A DNA stretch of 64,000 bases from Ruegeria sp. AD91A (GCF_003443535.1 NZ_CP031946.1:620001-684000), one strand, 5' to 3'. Positions 37,926 through 46,592 are shown, counted from the first letter of the stretch. Notes: generated from the sequence alone by a model not told the origin. A program made the numbers and translations.

Positions 37926-38780
37926 TCAGGCCTCATGAGCAAAAGCACGGGGGGTTTCTAAAAGAGCGGTTCTTTGCTCTGGCGTGAAAGTATCCGTGAG
38001 CGCTTCGATCAGCTTAAGGACGTCCTGCCGTTCAGCTTCCGTTTTTGCAGCGCTCATCTGTTCCACAAAGTATTTCTCGAGGTCGGTAAGTGGTTTGTGA
38101 TCCTGGTTCGCCGGGTTTTGTTCTGCGGCTTTCTTCGCGGCAAACAGATCCAACGCCTCTTCTTCGTCCATAAAGACATCGTTGTGAATGCCCGCAAACT
38201 CACGCAGGCCGGCGATGCGTTCTTCCGTGCAGTCCAGCAGAGCGGCCAAGGCATGAACTTTGCCCATTGGCACTGTTTTGCCGACATAGTCGTATGGAGC
38301 GCAGTTCGAACGCTTCAGCACCCGATCCATGACCGGATCGATCACGGTGATGATGTCCTGAATACCTGCATTCTTTGCATATTCCAAAGATCCTATCATC
38401 AACTCGCACGTTGCGTATGAGACCGAGTTCTTTTCTTTGCCACGAGTGAGACGTTGCGTGTCTACGCAGAAGCGGGTCGATTCCCACATGGTTGCGCTGC
38501 GAAGTGGTGCTTCGCCACAAAGAATCGACGAAAAGACATCCGACAACATGTGAGGTCCGGTGGTCTGGAGGGCACGCACGGCTGCGACGACATTCCCCTC
38601 GTCGTCGAGTCCGATTACATATGCCGGGTCCAGGTGATCGAACTCGTCGATTTCTTTTCCGTCTTGAATGTTAACGTCCCATCCTAGACGTCCCCCAAAA
38701 ACACGTGCTCTCAACTCGAACATTTCGTCAAGAACTTCGCTGAACAAATGTCTGTTCAGGCCATCTACCACGATGATCAT
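37926..38780 (-). CDS. luxI: LuxI-type acyl-homoserine lactone synthase with C-terminal extension
   Basis: Quorum-sensing enzyme that makes an acyl-homoserine lactone from SAM and an acyl carrier. The invariant LuxI residues are in place: Arg24, Phe28, Trp34, Glu43, Asp45 and Asp48, with WESTRFCVD further on carrying the Glu and Arg of the active site. At 284 residues it is about 70 longer than typical LuxI proteins; the extra C-terminal part is charged and predicted helical (EKYFVEQMSAAKTEAERQDV). A GAAGGGGG site precedes the ATG. It lies just downstream of a luxR gene in the same direction, with a dyad between them. Confidence 0.93.
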   Translation of the reverse strand: MIIVVDGLNRHLFSEVLDEMFELRARVFGGRLGWDVNIQDGKEIDEFDHLDPAYVIGLDDEGNVVAAVRALQTTGPHMLSDVFSSILCGEAPLRSATMWESTRFCVDTQRLTRGKEKNSVSYATCELMIGSLEYAKNAGIQDIITVIDPVMDRVLKRSNCAPYDYVGKTVPMGKVHALAALLDCTEERIAGLREFAGIHNDVFMDEEEALDLFAAKKAAEQNPANQDHKPLTDLEKYFVEQMSAAKTEAERQDVLKLIEALTDTFTPEQRTALLETPRAFAHEA

Positions 38781-38801
38781 TTCTTCCCCCTTCGAGTGGT
38801 T

Positions 38802-38827
38802 GTTCGGTAACCTTGAAGTTACCGGAC
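38802..38827. promoter_or_regulatory. Lux-box-like dyad upstream of luxI
   Basis: CGGTAAC at 38805-38811 and GTTACCG at 38818-38824 form a perfect inverted repeat with spacer CTTGAA, 20 bases in total; the outer GT and AC (38802-38803, 38826-38827) extend it past one mismatch. The right size and place for a LuxR-type operator, 25-45 bases before the luxI start codon. Confidence 0.6.
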
Positions 38828-38887
38828 TCGGGGAGTTTTTCTATTGGGGGTTTCCCGTATTTTGGCGAAATTTGGCGTTTTTTTTGT

Positions 38888-39589
38888 TTAACTTGGGGTA
38901 ATAAGCCCAATTGCAATCGCCCGGCCAACGGCCTGAGGGGTGGTCAGCGCACTAAGCTTTTCTCGGCTGGAACGCAAGTGCACTTCTACGGTTCGGTGCG
39001 AAATAGACAAAATATCGCCGATGTCCTGTTGCGATTTCCCTGCCGCGACCCACTGCAAAATCTCTGTTTCACGTCTGGAGAGCGTTGGATGATACAGCGC
39101 GCTGGTCAATTCGTCCGACGAAACGACGTTGTCATGGATGTGCACCGCCATGGACTGCAAGTCACTGATGACATGCGTGTATAGCTTGCGCCATTCCTCT
39201 TTGCTGCAGTTGCGCGTTGCGCTCAACAGGCCGATATCCCCGTAGGGACCGCGCACGGGTATTGTAACGCCTTGGTTGGGCAGTCCAAAATCATGGGCAT
39301 CCCGGAATACACGTTGGAAGTCAGGGCTGCGCTCCAAGCGGCTCCAATCCACTGGCGCAATGCTGCGGCGGGCCATATGGATGGTCGGGTCGATCATGAT
39401 CAGACCCTGGTTTGTGTAGTGCTCATTCCAGGCATCGTCATACGTCACAAAGCCGGCCACCGTGCCAGCAGCAGGGTTCATGCCAGCATAAGCGGCATGA
39501 TCCATGTCATGCTTCTCACAGATTTGCCTTAGAAATTCGGTGTAACGAACCTCGGAATCCGGCAGTGTGCTCAGATCGACAATTTCCAT
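38888..39589 (-). CDS. luxR: LuxR-family quorum-sensing regulator
   Basis: Transcription factor of 233 residues with an N-terminal autoinducer-binding domain and a C-terminal LuxR HTH. The pocket residues Trp and Tyr/Asp are seen in DAWNEHYTNQGLIMIDPTI and the VTIPVRGPYGDIGLLS stretch; the HTH is LSRRETEILQWVAAGKSQQDIGDILSIS followed by TVEVHLRS. Start at 39589 (MEIVDLST). It precedes luxI on the same strand by 107 bases and likely regulates it with the AHL product. Confidence 0.93.
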   Translation of the reverse strand: MEIVDLSTLPDSEVRYTEFLRQICEKHDMDHAAYAGMNPAAGTVAGFVTYDDAWNEHYTNQGLIMIDPTIHMARRSIAPVDWSRLERSPDFQRVFRDAHDFGLPNQGVTIPVRGPYGDIGLLSATRNCSKEEWRKLYTHVISDLQSMAVHIHDNVVSSDELTSALYHPTLSRRETEILQWVAAGKSQQDIGDILSISHRTVEVHLRSSREKLSALTTPQAVGRAIAIGLITPS

Positions 39590-39825
39590 GTGGTGCCTAC
39601 TAGCTGCGGCCCATCTTACAGCTCGATGGTGTCGTCGAGCATGCATATAACACAGAGTGGAACCCGTTTACCTCACCGAGTCAGAACACCACACTTTCCT
39701 AAACATGACAAGGCGAGGTACTAATTGTCTGCGCATTTCAAAATATTGAGACATTCAATAGAACATTTTTGTCACTATTCGGTAAAAAGTGCTAAAATCA
39801 CGCGGCTTTCTGACGCCAATCACCG

Positions 39826-40311
39826 TCAGTTGGCGGATTTCAGTCCAGTTTCCACCAACAACCCGCGCGCTTTGGCCTCGGGGTAAAACCCTTTGGCATA
39901 GAGAAATATGGCCCGATCCTGATTGCCATCAGACAGAAGCCAGGCGCCGCGAAGGTATTTCCCGGCAAACTCGAGGTTGGTGTCCGCGTCCAACAGGCCT
40001 TTGGCGTTTCCGGTGTATCCCATAGAGCGCGCGGTAGCCGGAAGGATCTGTAGCAGGCCGTAATAGGGGCGGTTGACGGCCCAGGGGCGATGTGTGCTTT
40101 CGCGAATAGCCAGCTTGTGAACAAGCTCTCGCGGAAGCTGGTAGTGGTCTGCCCATTTGTTGATCGACGCGCGAAGTTCCGGCGTTTCGTTTGGATAAAG
40201 CGGAGGGTTGAATAGCGGTGTTTCTGCCTTGGATACTACTCCTGCACTGCAAGCAGCCATCGGTGCTGTCAATAAGAGTGCCAAGAAATTGCGACGGGTG
40301 AACGAGGACAT
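39826..40311 (-). CDS. Transglycosylase SLT-domain Tat lipoprotein
   Basis: Exported lytic transglycosylase-like protein of 161 residues. The N-terminus has a twin-arginine motif (TRRNFLALLL) and a lipobox-like MAAC, so it is a Tat-exported lipoprotein candidate. The SLT fold is seen in LAIRESTHRPWAVN (catalytic Glu in RES) and YYGLLQILPATARSMGY, then ADTNLEFAGKYLRG. It probably cleaves peptidoglycan. Start at 40311 is the first good ATG before the Tat motif. Confidence 0.85.
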   Translation of the reverse strand: MSSFTRRNFLALLLTAPMAACSAGVVSKAETPLFNPPLYPNETPELRASINKWADHYQLPRELVHKLAIRESTHRPWAVNRPYYGLLQILPATARSMGYTGNAKGLLDADTNLEFAGKYLRGAWLLSDGNQDRAIFLYAKGFYPEAKARGLLVETGLKSAN

Positions 40312-40411
40312 TTTTTCTCCGGACTTCGAGTGGCAATGATATGGCCTGAGTATTTTGCTGCAAGATTGTGGATGGAGTTGGGCTGAAATTTGCTGGTTTG
40401 GCTCGGAAACA

Positions 40412-40440
40412 CAAAAAAGGCCGCGCTGAAGCACGGCCTT
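40412..40440 (-). terminator. Terminator of the rpsF-rpsR-rplI operon
   Basis: AAGGCCG at 40418-40424 pairs with CGGCCTT at 40434-40440 around a ten-base loop; the A-run before it gives TTTTTT on the minus strand. It lies just after the rplI stop codon. Confidence 0.8.
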
Positions 40441-40464
40441 AATAGTATTCGAAGCGTCGCCGGA

Positions 40465-41085
40465 TCAGGCTTTGGCTTCGTCTTCCTCAGCAGGGGCTGC
40501 TTCCGAAGCCAGCTCTTCGTCCTCGGACGCGGCCGAGCCGATGTCGTCAAACAGTTCAGCAATCTCGAATTCAGCGGCTGCTTCTTCTTCTGCGGCCAGT
40601 TCCTGGATCGATTTGCCCGAGGCTTGCAGTTCGGCTTCTTCTTCCGAACGCGCCACGTTCATTTTGATTTCGACTTCGACTTCGGGGTGCAGCTTGACTG
40701 CAACAGAGTGCAGGCCCAGCTCCTTGATCGGATTGATCAGGATAACCTGCTTTTTGTCGACGGTGAATCCGGCTTCGGTTGCAGCGTCTGCGGCGTCACG
40801 CGGGGTGACCGAGCCGTACAGAGCACCTGCATCTGATGCAGAGCGAATCACGACGAATTGCTGTCCGTCCAGCTTTTCAGCCAGTGCTTCAGCTTCTTTC
40901 TTGGTTTCCAGGTTGCGTGCTTCCAACTGCGCTTTCTGGGCTTCGAACGACGCGATGTTGGCGTCCGATGCGCTCAGGGCTTTGCCCTGGGGCAGCAGGA
41001 AGTTTCGGGCGTAGCCGGACTTTACGTCAACGACGTCGCCCATCTGACCCAGTTTCGCAACGCGTTCGAGAAGGATAACTTGCAT
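40465..41085 (-). CDS. rplI: 50S ribosomal protein L9
   Basis: Large-subunit ribosomal protein that binds 23S rRNA at the L1 stalk base. The signature [13 protein letters not shown] is near residue 25, and the two domains are joined by the long helix ([25 protein letters not shown]). At 206 residues it carries a C-terminal acidic extension (EEEAELQ... to the end), common in alphaproteobacterial L9. It is the last gene of rpsF-rpsR-rplI; 12 bases separate it from rpsR. Confidence 0.97.
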   Translation of the reverse strand: MQVILLERVAKLGQMGDVVDVKSGYARNFLLPQGKALSASDANIASFEAQKAQLEARNLETKKEAEALAEKLDGQQFVVIRSASDAGALYGSVTPRDAADAATEAGFTVDKKQVILINPIKELGLHSVAVKLHPEVEVEIKMNVARSEEEAELQASGKSIQELAAEEEAAAEFEIAELFDDIGSAASEDEELASEAAPAEEDEAKA

Positions 41086-41097
41086 GTCAATCTCTCC

Positions 41098-41325
41098 TTA
41101 CTTCACGGCGTAGGGCAGCAGGGCGAGGAAGCGGGCGCGCTTGATAGCACGGGCCAGCTCACGCTGCTTTTTCGCCGAAACGGCGGTGATGCGGGATGGA
41201 ACGATCTTGCCACGCTCAGAGATGTAGCGCTGCAGCAGACGGGTGTCTTTGTAATCGATCTTCGGCGCGTTCTCACCCGAGAACGGGCAGACCTTGCGGC
41301 GGCGGAAAAATGGTTTTGCGGCCAT
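41098..41325 (-). CDS. rpsR: 30S ribosomal protein S18
   Basis: Small-subunit protein of 75 residues that binds with S6 to the platform. Sequence [24 protein letters not shown] at the N-terminus and [21 protein letters not shown] are the S18 signature. It is translated between rpsF and rplI. Confidence 0.98.
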   Translation of the reverse strand: MAAKPFFRRRKVCPFSGENAPKIDYKDTRLLQRYISERGKIVPSRITAVSAKKQRELARAIKRARFLALLPYAVK

Positions 41326-41353
41326 GGTTTAGTGTCCTTTTCTCAGGCGTTGA

Positions 41354-41707
41354 TCAACGACGCTCGCGGCGGTCGCCACGCTCGTCACGCTTCTGCATCT
41401 GAACCGACGGGCCATCGGTGTGGCCATCGACCTTGATGGTCAGAACGCGCATGACATCGTCATGCAGACGCATCAGGCGTTCCATTTCCTGAACCGCACC
41501 CGAGGGGGAATCGGTTTTCAGAAAGGCATAGTGGCCCTTGCGGTTCTTGTTGATCTTGTAGGCCATCGTCTTGACGCCCCAATACTCGCTGTCGACAAGC
41601 TTGCCGCCGTTGTCAGCCAGAACGGTGCCGAAATGTTCGACGAGGCTTTCCGCCTGCGCGTTGGACAGATCCTGACGCGCGATCATTACATGCTCATACA
41701 GTGGCAT
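41354..41707 (-). CDS. rpsF: 30S ribosomal protein S6
   Basis: Small-subunit protein of 117 residues that pairs with S18. MPLYEHVMIARQDLSNAQAE is the typical start and WGVKTMAYKINKNRKGHY the RNA-binding core; the tail is rich in Arg, Asp and Gln. Start at 41707 rather than 41713 matches the family. It heads the operon, and its mRNA leader carries an S6:S18 autoregulatory hairpin (41745-41815). Confidence 0.97.
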   Translation of the reverse strand: MPLYEHVMIARQDLSNAQAESLVEHFGTVLADNGGKLVDSEYWGVKTMAYKINKNRKGHYAFLKTDSPSGAVQEMERLMRLHDDVMRVLTIKVDGHTDGPSVQMQKRDERGDRRERR

Positions 41708-41744
41708 GTGCACTCCTGTTTATATCAAGGCGCATTTCATAGGC

Positions 41745-41815
41745 GGGGCCATCCGGTCCTTCGCGACCCTGCCACGAGAGGCTGCGCGATTCATTTGATT
41801 GCGAAGGATGGCCCC
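41745..41815 (-). ncRNA. S6:S18 ribosomal protein leader motif (rpsF 5' UTR)
   Basis: On the minus strand the RNA has GGGGCCAUCC-UUCGC (41815-41801) pairing with GCGAA-GGACC-GGAUGGCCCC (41764-41745). The two arms match perfectly over 15 pairs except for a five-base bulge on the 3' side that spans a CCG. A hairpin with a CCG in an asymmetric bulge upstream of rpsF is the known S6:S18 binding motif, which copies the platform rRNA site. It ends 38 bases before the rpsF start codon. Confidence 0.7.
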
Positions 41816-41991
41816 GTATACACGTTTGAACTACAGGAGCAAGCCCTGCCACATGTGCCTTTGAGACGCCGCCCATTTTCCTTTGGGCCGCCCAATTGCT
41901 GACGCTTTTCGGCTCAAAGTTGTTTTGCATACCGGACGTTACCCGGAACGAAACTGAAATTCGACAGTAACCTGATAAAGGGTGAAGTGTT

Positions 41992-42510
41992 ATGACCGCG
42001 ACAAATACAAACACATACCGGGAAGAAGCGGCAAGCTCGCGCTTTGAGCATTCGGTGCCGGTAATGATCGCCTTTGCGCCAAACTGGAAGGCCCGTTTGA
42101 TCCTGGCGCGGTTGGTAGGAGCGTTCCTGATCTTTTCGGCGTTTTCGATGTGGCTCATGCCGGGTTCGATCGTTGGCGCAGATGTCTGGCCGATCAAGAT
42201 GGTGGCCTCGATGCTGTTTCTGATCGTCGGTGTCAGTTTGCTGACGATTGAAGTCCTTGATCAGCGCCCGGATGCCTATTTTGATCCGATACGTCGTGAA
42301 GTCCGTGTTCTGCAAAAGAACGAGGACGGGCGTCCGCAGACGGTGTTGCGCCGCAGCTATGAGTCGCTGGGTGGCGCACGTTTTGAAGAAAACGAAGTTC
42401 ACCTGTTTGATGTGGACGGAAGCCTTTTGATGAAGCTGCCCCTTGAATCGGCGGATGTCAGCCGAGCGCTGAAGGGACAGCTGAGCAAGAGCGTAACAAT
42501 TTTCGGCTGA
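41992..42510 (+). CDS. Hypothetical membrane protein
   Basis: A 172-residue protein with two membrane helices (about residues 37-57 and 69-89), a hydrophilic N-terminus and a C-terminal domain with FDPIRREVRVLQKNEDG and YESLGGARFEENEVHLFD, a beta-rich part that may form a PH-like barrel. I do not recognise the family. A strong terminator follows. Confidence 0.6.
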   Translation: MTATNTNTYREEAASSRFEHSVPVMIAFAPNWKARLILARLVGAFLIFSAFSMWLMPGSIVGADVWPIKMVASMLFLIVGVSLLTIEVLDQRPDAYFDPIRREVRVLQKNEDGRPQTVLRRSYESLGGARFEENEVHLFDVDGSLLMKLPLESADVSRALKGQLSKSVTIFG

Positions 42511-42559
42511 ATTTTATTCTGTTCAAAAAGGAACAGATGCTGTGACTCGAAAAAGGTTG

Positions 42560-42588
42560 TGTGCCGCCGATAGGCGGCACATTTTGTT
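42560..42588 (+). terminator. Terminator after the 41992-42510 gene
   Basis: TGTGCCGCC at 42560-42568 pairs perfectly with GGCGGCACA at 42573-42581 around a GATA tetraloop, then TTTTGTTT. Strong intrinsic terminator ahead of the YceI gene. Confidence 0.85.
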
Positions 42589-42635
42589 TGTAAGCAACCC
42601 AGACGGTTTGCATTCACAAAAACGCGGAGATTGTT

Positions 42636-43208
42636 ATGAAATCCACCCTTCTTGCTGCTGCACTGGCCGTGTCGGCGACCACGGCATTCGCCAGCGCCGA
42701 GAAATACGTGTTGGACTCGAGCCACAGTCAGGTTGTCTTCAGCTATGACCACTTGGGCTTTTCAACCACAACCGGCATGTTCTCGGGTTTTGAGGGCGAA
42801 ATCATGTTTGATCAGGAAGATCCCGCCGCCTCCAGCGTAAGCGTATCCATGCCGGTACTGGAAATGTTCACTGGCTGGAAACCGCGTGAAGATCACTTCA
42901 TGACCGAGGATTTCTTTGGTGCGGTTGAGGGCGATCTGATCACCTTTACCTCGACGGGTATCGAAGTGACGGGTGAAAACACTGCCAAGATCACCGGCGA
43001 CCTCACCATGAACGGCGTGACCAAGTCCGTTGTTCTGGATGCCAAATTGAACAAGGTTGATACCCATCCAATGGCAAACAAGCCATGGGCCGGTTTCAAC
43101 GCCACCACAACTCTGGTCCGTAGTGAGTTTGATTTGGGCCAGTTCGCACCGTTTGTCAGCGACGAAGTGCAGGTGCAGATCTCGGTCGAAGCGCAAAAAG
43201 CCGAATAA
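42636..43208 (+). CDS. YceI-family periplasmic protein
   Basis: Exported lipocalin-like protein of 190 residues that binds polyisoprenoid-like lipids. A signal peptide ends near AFASAEKY. The YceI fold is marked by YVLDSSHSQVVFSYDHLGFS at the mature N-terminus and repeated strands such as SSVSVSMPVLEMFTGW and FNATTTLVRSEFDLG. It is convergent with a gene in which a YceI domain is fused to cytochrome b561. Confidence 0.92.
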   Translation: MKSTLLAAALAVSATTAFASAEKYVLDSSHSQVVFSYDHLGFSTTTGMFSGFEGEIMFDQEDPAASSVSVSMPVLEMFTGWKPREDHFMTEDFFGAVEGDLITFTSTGIEVTGENTAKITGDLTMNGVTKSVVLDAKLNKVDTHPMANKPWAGFNATTTLVRSEFDLGQFAPFVSDEVQVQISVEAQKAE

Positions 43209-43227
43209 TCGCAAGACAACGAACAAT

Positions 43228-43264
43228 AAAACCGCCGGTGATAGGATCACCGGCGGTTTTTTTG
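43228..43264. terminator. Bidirectional terminator between YceI genes
   Basis: ACCGCCGGTG at 43231-43240 pairs with CACCGGCGGT at 43248-43257, followed by a T-run on the plus strand and preceded by AATAAA on the same strand, so it can end transcripts from both convergent genes. Confidence 0.85.
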
Positions 43265-43266
43265 CA

Positions 43267-44493
43267 TTACTGTCCGCGAGACGCAGCGAGTTCTACGGTC
43301 ACTGTTACGGTGAAGCCGAGCGAGTCTTCTGTGGGCTGTGATGTGCCTACGTCAAAATCCAACCGGTTCAGGTCAACCGAGCCAGCCATGGTCGCGGTGC
43401 CGTCCTGAAGGTCCAGCGAAAAGGGGAGTGTGATATCGATCGTCTTGTCACGGATTGTCAGCGGTCCGCGTGCTTCGTATCCGCTTTCGGTTCTGAAAAG
43501 GTCAGCTGTGAACTGGGCCGTCGGAAACTGGGCGTTGTCGAAGAAATCCGCCCCCATGGCCTGTTCAGTTACGGTTCCGAGGCTGAGAGATCCTATTGCA
43601 ATCGTGACTTCGGCGGACCCGGCCGGGCCGGGGTCAGTGGGTTCGTCAAAAGCAATTGCGGCCGTCCAGTCGGAGAACGAGCCGGTGACAGGGCTGCCCA
43701 ATTGCGAGATCGTAATGGTCAGGGTGCCGTTCTGAACCTGCCAGTCTGATTGCACCTCGGCCAGTTGGACATCGGCGTCATCATCGTCGGCCTCACGTGC
43801 AAACTCGCCAGAGACCCAGCCGCCGGTGAGGGCAAGCGCCCAAACGGCCACCGCGGCGACGGCGGGGACAAGGGAATGGTGCTGCCGTGGAGGCTCCGGT
43901 GCGTCAGACCCACCCGGCAACATCCTGCGTAACGTGCTGTCTTTGTCTATGACGTGATGCTTCAACGCTCCGGCAACATGCAGGACCAGCGCGCCGACGA
44001 GCGTCCACATGAACAGCCAATGCAGAACGCCTGTCACCTCGGCCACAATGGTTGATTTCGGTACAAAAGGCAGATTTTGGCCGAAGGGCCAGAGGATTGG
44101 AGCAAACCCTTCGGTTGCGGCGTGGTGCACCCAACCGGTGAGTGGCACAAGCACCAGTGACCCATAGAGAAGCCAGTGGACAGTTTCGGCGGCGAAAGCC
44201 TCGGGCTTGTTGTCGGCATTCAACAGGCCGGGCTTGGTTTGCGTGAAGGCCCATACTATCCGAGCCAAAGCAACGAAGAACACGGTGACGCCAACGGTTT
44301 TGTGCAATGAGAATATGCGCGCCGCGCGTGCGATTTCGGCCTCGCTTGGGGCTGTGGGGGCATGCAATACGGCGTAGGCCAGGTTGTCCGCGATCCAGCC
44401 GAGCGGCAGGGCCGTGAAGATCAGCAACGCGGTGAGCCAGTGAAACGTCTTTGCGACACTTCCGTAGCTTGAGAAGGAATTGGTCGAGGCCAT
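43267..44493 (-). CDS. Cytochrome b561 fused to a YceI domain
   Basis: Two-domain protein of 408 residues. Residues 1-180 form a cytochrome b561 membrane domain with four helices and heme-ligand histidines in FHWLTALLIF, SLHKTVGVTV, HHAATEG and LHVAGALKHH regions. After a linker and one more membrane helix, residues 230-408 form a periplasmic YceI domain (DFFDNAQFPTAQFTADLF, LPFSLDLQDGTATMAG). The fusion suggests electron transfer tied to an isoprenoid or quinone ligand in the periplasm. It faces a stand-alone YceI gene across a shared terminator. Confidence 0.88.
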   Translation of the reverse strand: MASTNSFSSYGSVAKTFHWLTALLIFTALPLGWIADNLAYAVLHAPTAPSEAEIARAARIFSLHKTVGVTVFFVALARIVWAFTQTKPGLLNADNKPEAFAAETVHWLLYGSLVLVPLTGWVHHAATEGFAPILWPFGQNLPFVPKSTIVAEVTGVLHWLFMWTLVGALVLHVAGALKHHVIDKDSTLRRMLPGGSDAPEPPRQHHSLVPAVAAVAVWALALTGGWVSGEFAREADDDDADVQLAEVQSDWQVQNGTLTITISQLGSPVTGSFSDWTAAIAFDEPTDPGPAGSAEVTIAIGSLSLGTVTEQAMGADFFDNAQFPTAQFTADLFRTESGYEARGPLTIRDKTIDITLPFSLDLQDGTATMAGSVDLNRLDFDVGTSQPTEDSLGFTVTVTVELAASRGQ

Positions 44494-44667
44494 GGGTGCA
44501 ACGCTCCGGGATTCTGTGCTGCGCCCAAGTTAAGGTTATCGGAGGTCGGCACAAGTAAGCGCTTGTGCACAGCCAAGGTGCCAGAATGCAGAACACAGGC
44601 AGTGCTTGTGCCAGACGATCAGTCAGTTTACACCCCGCCGCAACCTGACATCATCCATGAGGTTGCA

Positions 44668-45606
44668 ATGACACTCGCGTTCGTTTTTCCGGGGCAGGGC
44701 GCCCAGACCATCGGTATGGGCAAAGCACTGGCCGATGCCTATCCGGCGGCACAGGCCGTCTTCGATGAGGTGGACGAGGCACTGGGAGAAAAGCTGAGCA
44801 GCGTAATCTGGGAAGGCGACATCGCCGATTTGACGCTGACTCAGAATGCTCAGCCGGCTCTTATGGCAACATCCATGGCGGCGATGCGAGCGCTGGAAAC
44901 CGAAGGTGTTTCGGTCAATAAGGCGACTTTTGTGGCGGGCCATTCTTTGGGCGAATACTCGGCTCTTGCAGCTGCAGGGGCTTTGTCGATCGCGGACACC
45001 GCGCGCCTGTTGCGCACCCGTGGTCAGGCGATGCAAAGTGCCGTACCCGTAGGCGAGGGTGCAATGGCGGCCATTCTTGGATTGGATCTGGAGGCGGTAC
45101 GCGCCGTAGCAGAAGAAGCCGCGCAGGGAGAGGTCTGTCAGGCTGCCAATGACAACGATCCAACTCAGGTCGTTGTGTCCGGTTCCAAGGCTGCTGTCGA
45201 GCGTGCCGCCGAGATTGCCAAAGAGAAAGGCGCAAAACGTGCCGTTATGTTGCCTGTAAGTGCCCCATTTCACTGCGCGCTGATGCAGCCTGCGGCAGAT
45301 GTCATGGCGGAAGCGCTTGCTGCCGTCGAAGTAAAGGTGCCCTCGGTACCTTTGGTGGCCAATGTACGCGCCCAAGCAGTCAGTGATCCGGATCTGATCC
45401 GCCAGTTGTTGGTTGAACAGGTGACGGGTTCGGTTCGCTGGCGTGAAAGCGTGCAGTTCATGGCGGCGCAAGGCGTGACTGAGACATGGGAAATCGGTGC
45501 TGGCAAAGCGCTGTCCGGCATGATCCGCAAGATCGATCGTGCCATTTCAGGCAAGGCTGTCGGCACCCCGGAAGATGTTCAAAAGGCCATTCAGGCCGAA
45601 TCGTAA
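44668..45606 (+). CDS. fabD: Malonyl CoA-acyl carrier protein transacylase
   Basis: Loads malonate from CoA onto ACP for fatty acid synthesis; 312 residues. Starts MTLAFVFPGQGAQ; the active Ser is in GHSLGEYSALAA and the His in PVSAPFHCALM. Start at 44668 matches the family. First gene of the fab cluster here: fabG starts 42 bases downstream, with acpP and fabF further along. Confidence 0.97.
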   Translation: MTLAFVFPGQGAQTIGMGKALADAYPAAQAVFDEVDEALGEKLSSVIWEGDIADLTLTQNAQPALMATSMAAMRALETEGVSVNKATFVAGHSLGEYSALAAAGALSIADTARLLRTRGQAMQSAVPVGEGAMAAILGLDLEAVRAVAEEAAQGEVCQAANDNDPTQVVVSGSKAAVERAAEIAKEKGAKRAVMLPVSAPFHCALMQPAADVMAEALAAVEVKVPSVPLVANVRAQAVSDPDLIRQLLVEQVTGSVRWRESVQFMAAQGVTETWEIGAGKALSGMIRKIDRAISGKAVGTPEDVQKAIQAES

Positions 45607-45648
45607 GCTCAAAACGCGTCGTGGCCGGCGCACCAAGAGGAAAACCGA

Positions 45649-46386
45649 ATGTTTGATTTGAAAGGTAAGAATGCGCTGATCACTGGTGCTTCGGGCGGCA
45701 TCGGAGGCGATATTGCACGCGCGTTGCATGGTGCTGGCGCAGCGGTTGGATTGTCCGGTACACGGGTCGAACCTCTGCAGGCTCTGGCAGACGAACTGGG
45801 CGAACGCGCGCATGTGTTGCCGTGCAATCTGAGCGATCCGGAAGCCGTTGAGGCGTTGCCAAAGCAAGCGATCGAAGCAATGGGATCGGTGGACATCCTT
45901 GTGAACAACGCTGGTATCACGCGCGATAACCTGTTCATGCGCATGTCCGATGAGGAATGGCAGAGCGTGATAGACGTGAACATGACCTCGACGATGAAAC
46001 TGTGCAAAGGTGTGATCCGGGGCATGATGAAGTCACGCTGGGGTCGGATCGTGAATGTCTCGTCCGTGGTGGCCGTAATCGGTAATCCGGGTCAGGCGAA
46101 CTATGCGGCGTCAAAAGCCGGAATGATTGGTTTTTCCAAGGCCTTGGCGCACGAAGTTGCAACCCGCGGAATTACGGTTAACGCCGTGGCGCCGGGTTTT
46201 ATCACGACGGCAATGACCGAGAAGCTGACCGAGGAACAGAAAAAGGGTCTGCTGTTGAAGGTTCCGGCGGGTCGCATGGGTGATCCCGAAGAAATTGCGG
46301 CGGCGGTTCTGTATCTTGCCAGCCCAGAAGCCGGCTATGTTACTGGAAGCACCTTGCATGTGAACGGCGGTATGGCCATGTTGTGA
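45649..46386 (+). CDS. fabG: 3-oxoacyl-ACP reductase FabG
   Basis: NADPH-dependent SDR enzyme that reduces the keto group in the fatty acid cycle; 245 residues. Has TGASGGIGGDIAR at the N-terminus, NNAGITRDN, and the catalytic pair in YAASKAGMIGF, and ends in HVNGGMAML, all typical of FabG. Confidence 0.96.
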   Translation: MFDLKGKNALITGASGGIGGDIARALHGAGAAVGLSGTRVEPLQALADELGERAHVLPCNLSDPEAVEALPKQAIEAMGSVDILVNNAGITRDNLFMRMSDEEWQSVIDVNMTSTMKLCKGVIRGMMKSRWGRIVNVSSVVAVIGNPGQANYAASKAGMIGFSKALAHEVATRGITVNAVAPGFITTAMTEKLTEEQKKGLLLKVPAGRMGDPEEIAAAVLYLASPEAGYVTGSTLHVNGGMAML

Positions 46387-46412
46387 TCGCCACAGGGGCG
46401 GCGCGAAAGCGT

Positions 46413-46440
46413 TTGCCTCTAGCGTCGACTATGCTATAGG
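46413..46440 (+). promoter_or_regulatory. Possible acpP promoter
   Basis: TTGCCT at 46413-46418 and TATAGG at 46435-46440 are separated by 16 bases in the 206-base gap between fabG and acpP. A separate promoter for the highly expressed acpP is common. Assignment by pattern only. Confidence 0.35.
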
Positions 46441-46592
46441 CGGCGCATCTATGCGGGGCCGGTTGTTCAGGTCGGCCTTCGACTTCCCGGTTCGCCGGGA
46501 CCCAAACCGCCCGAAACGGGCAAATCAAAGCCAACCCGTGCGGGCAAGGGCAGAATCGGGCAGACCGCCCTGTAAAGGAATGAGGAATAGAC

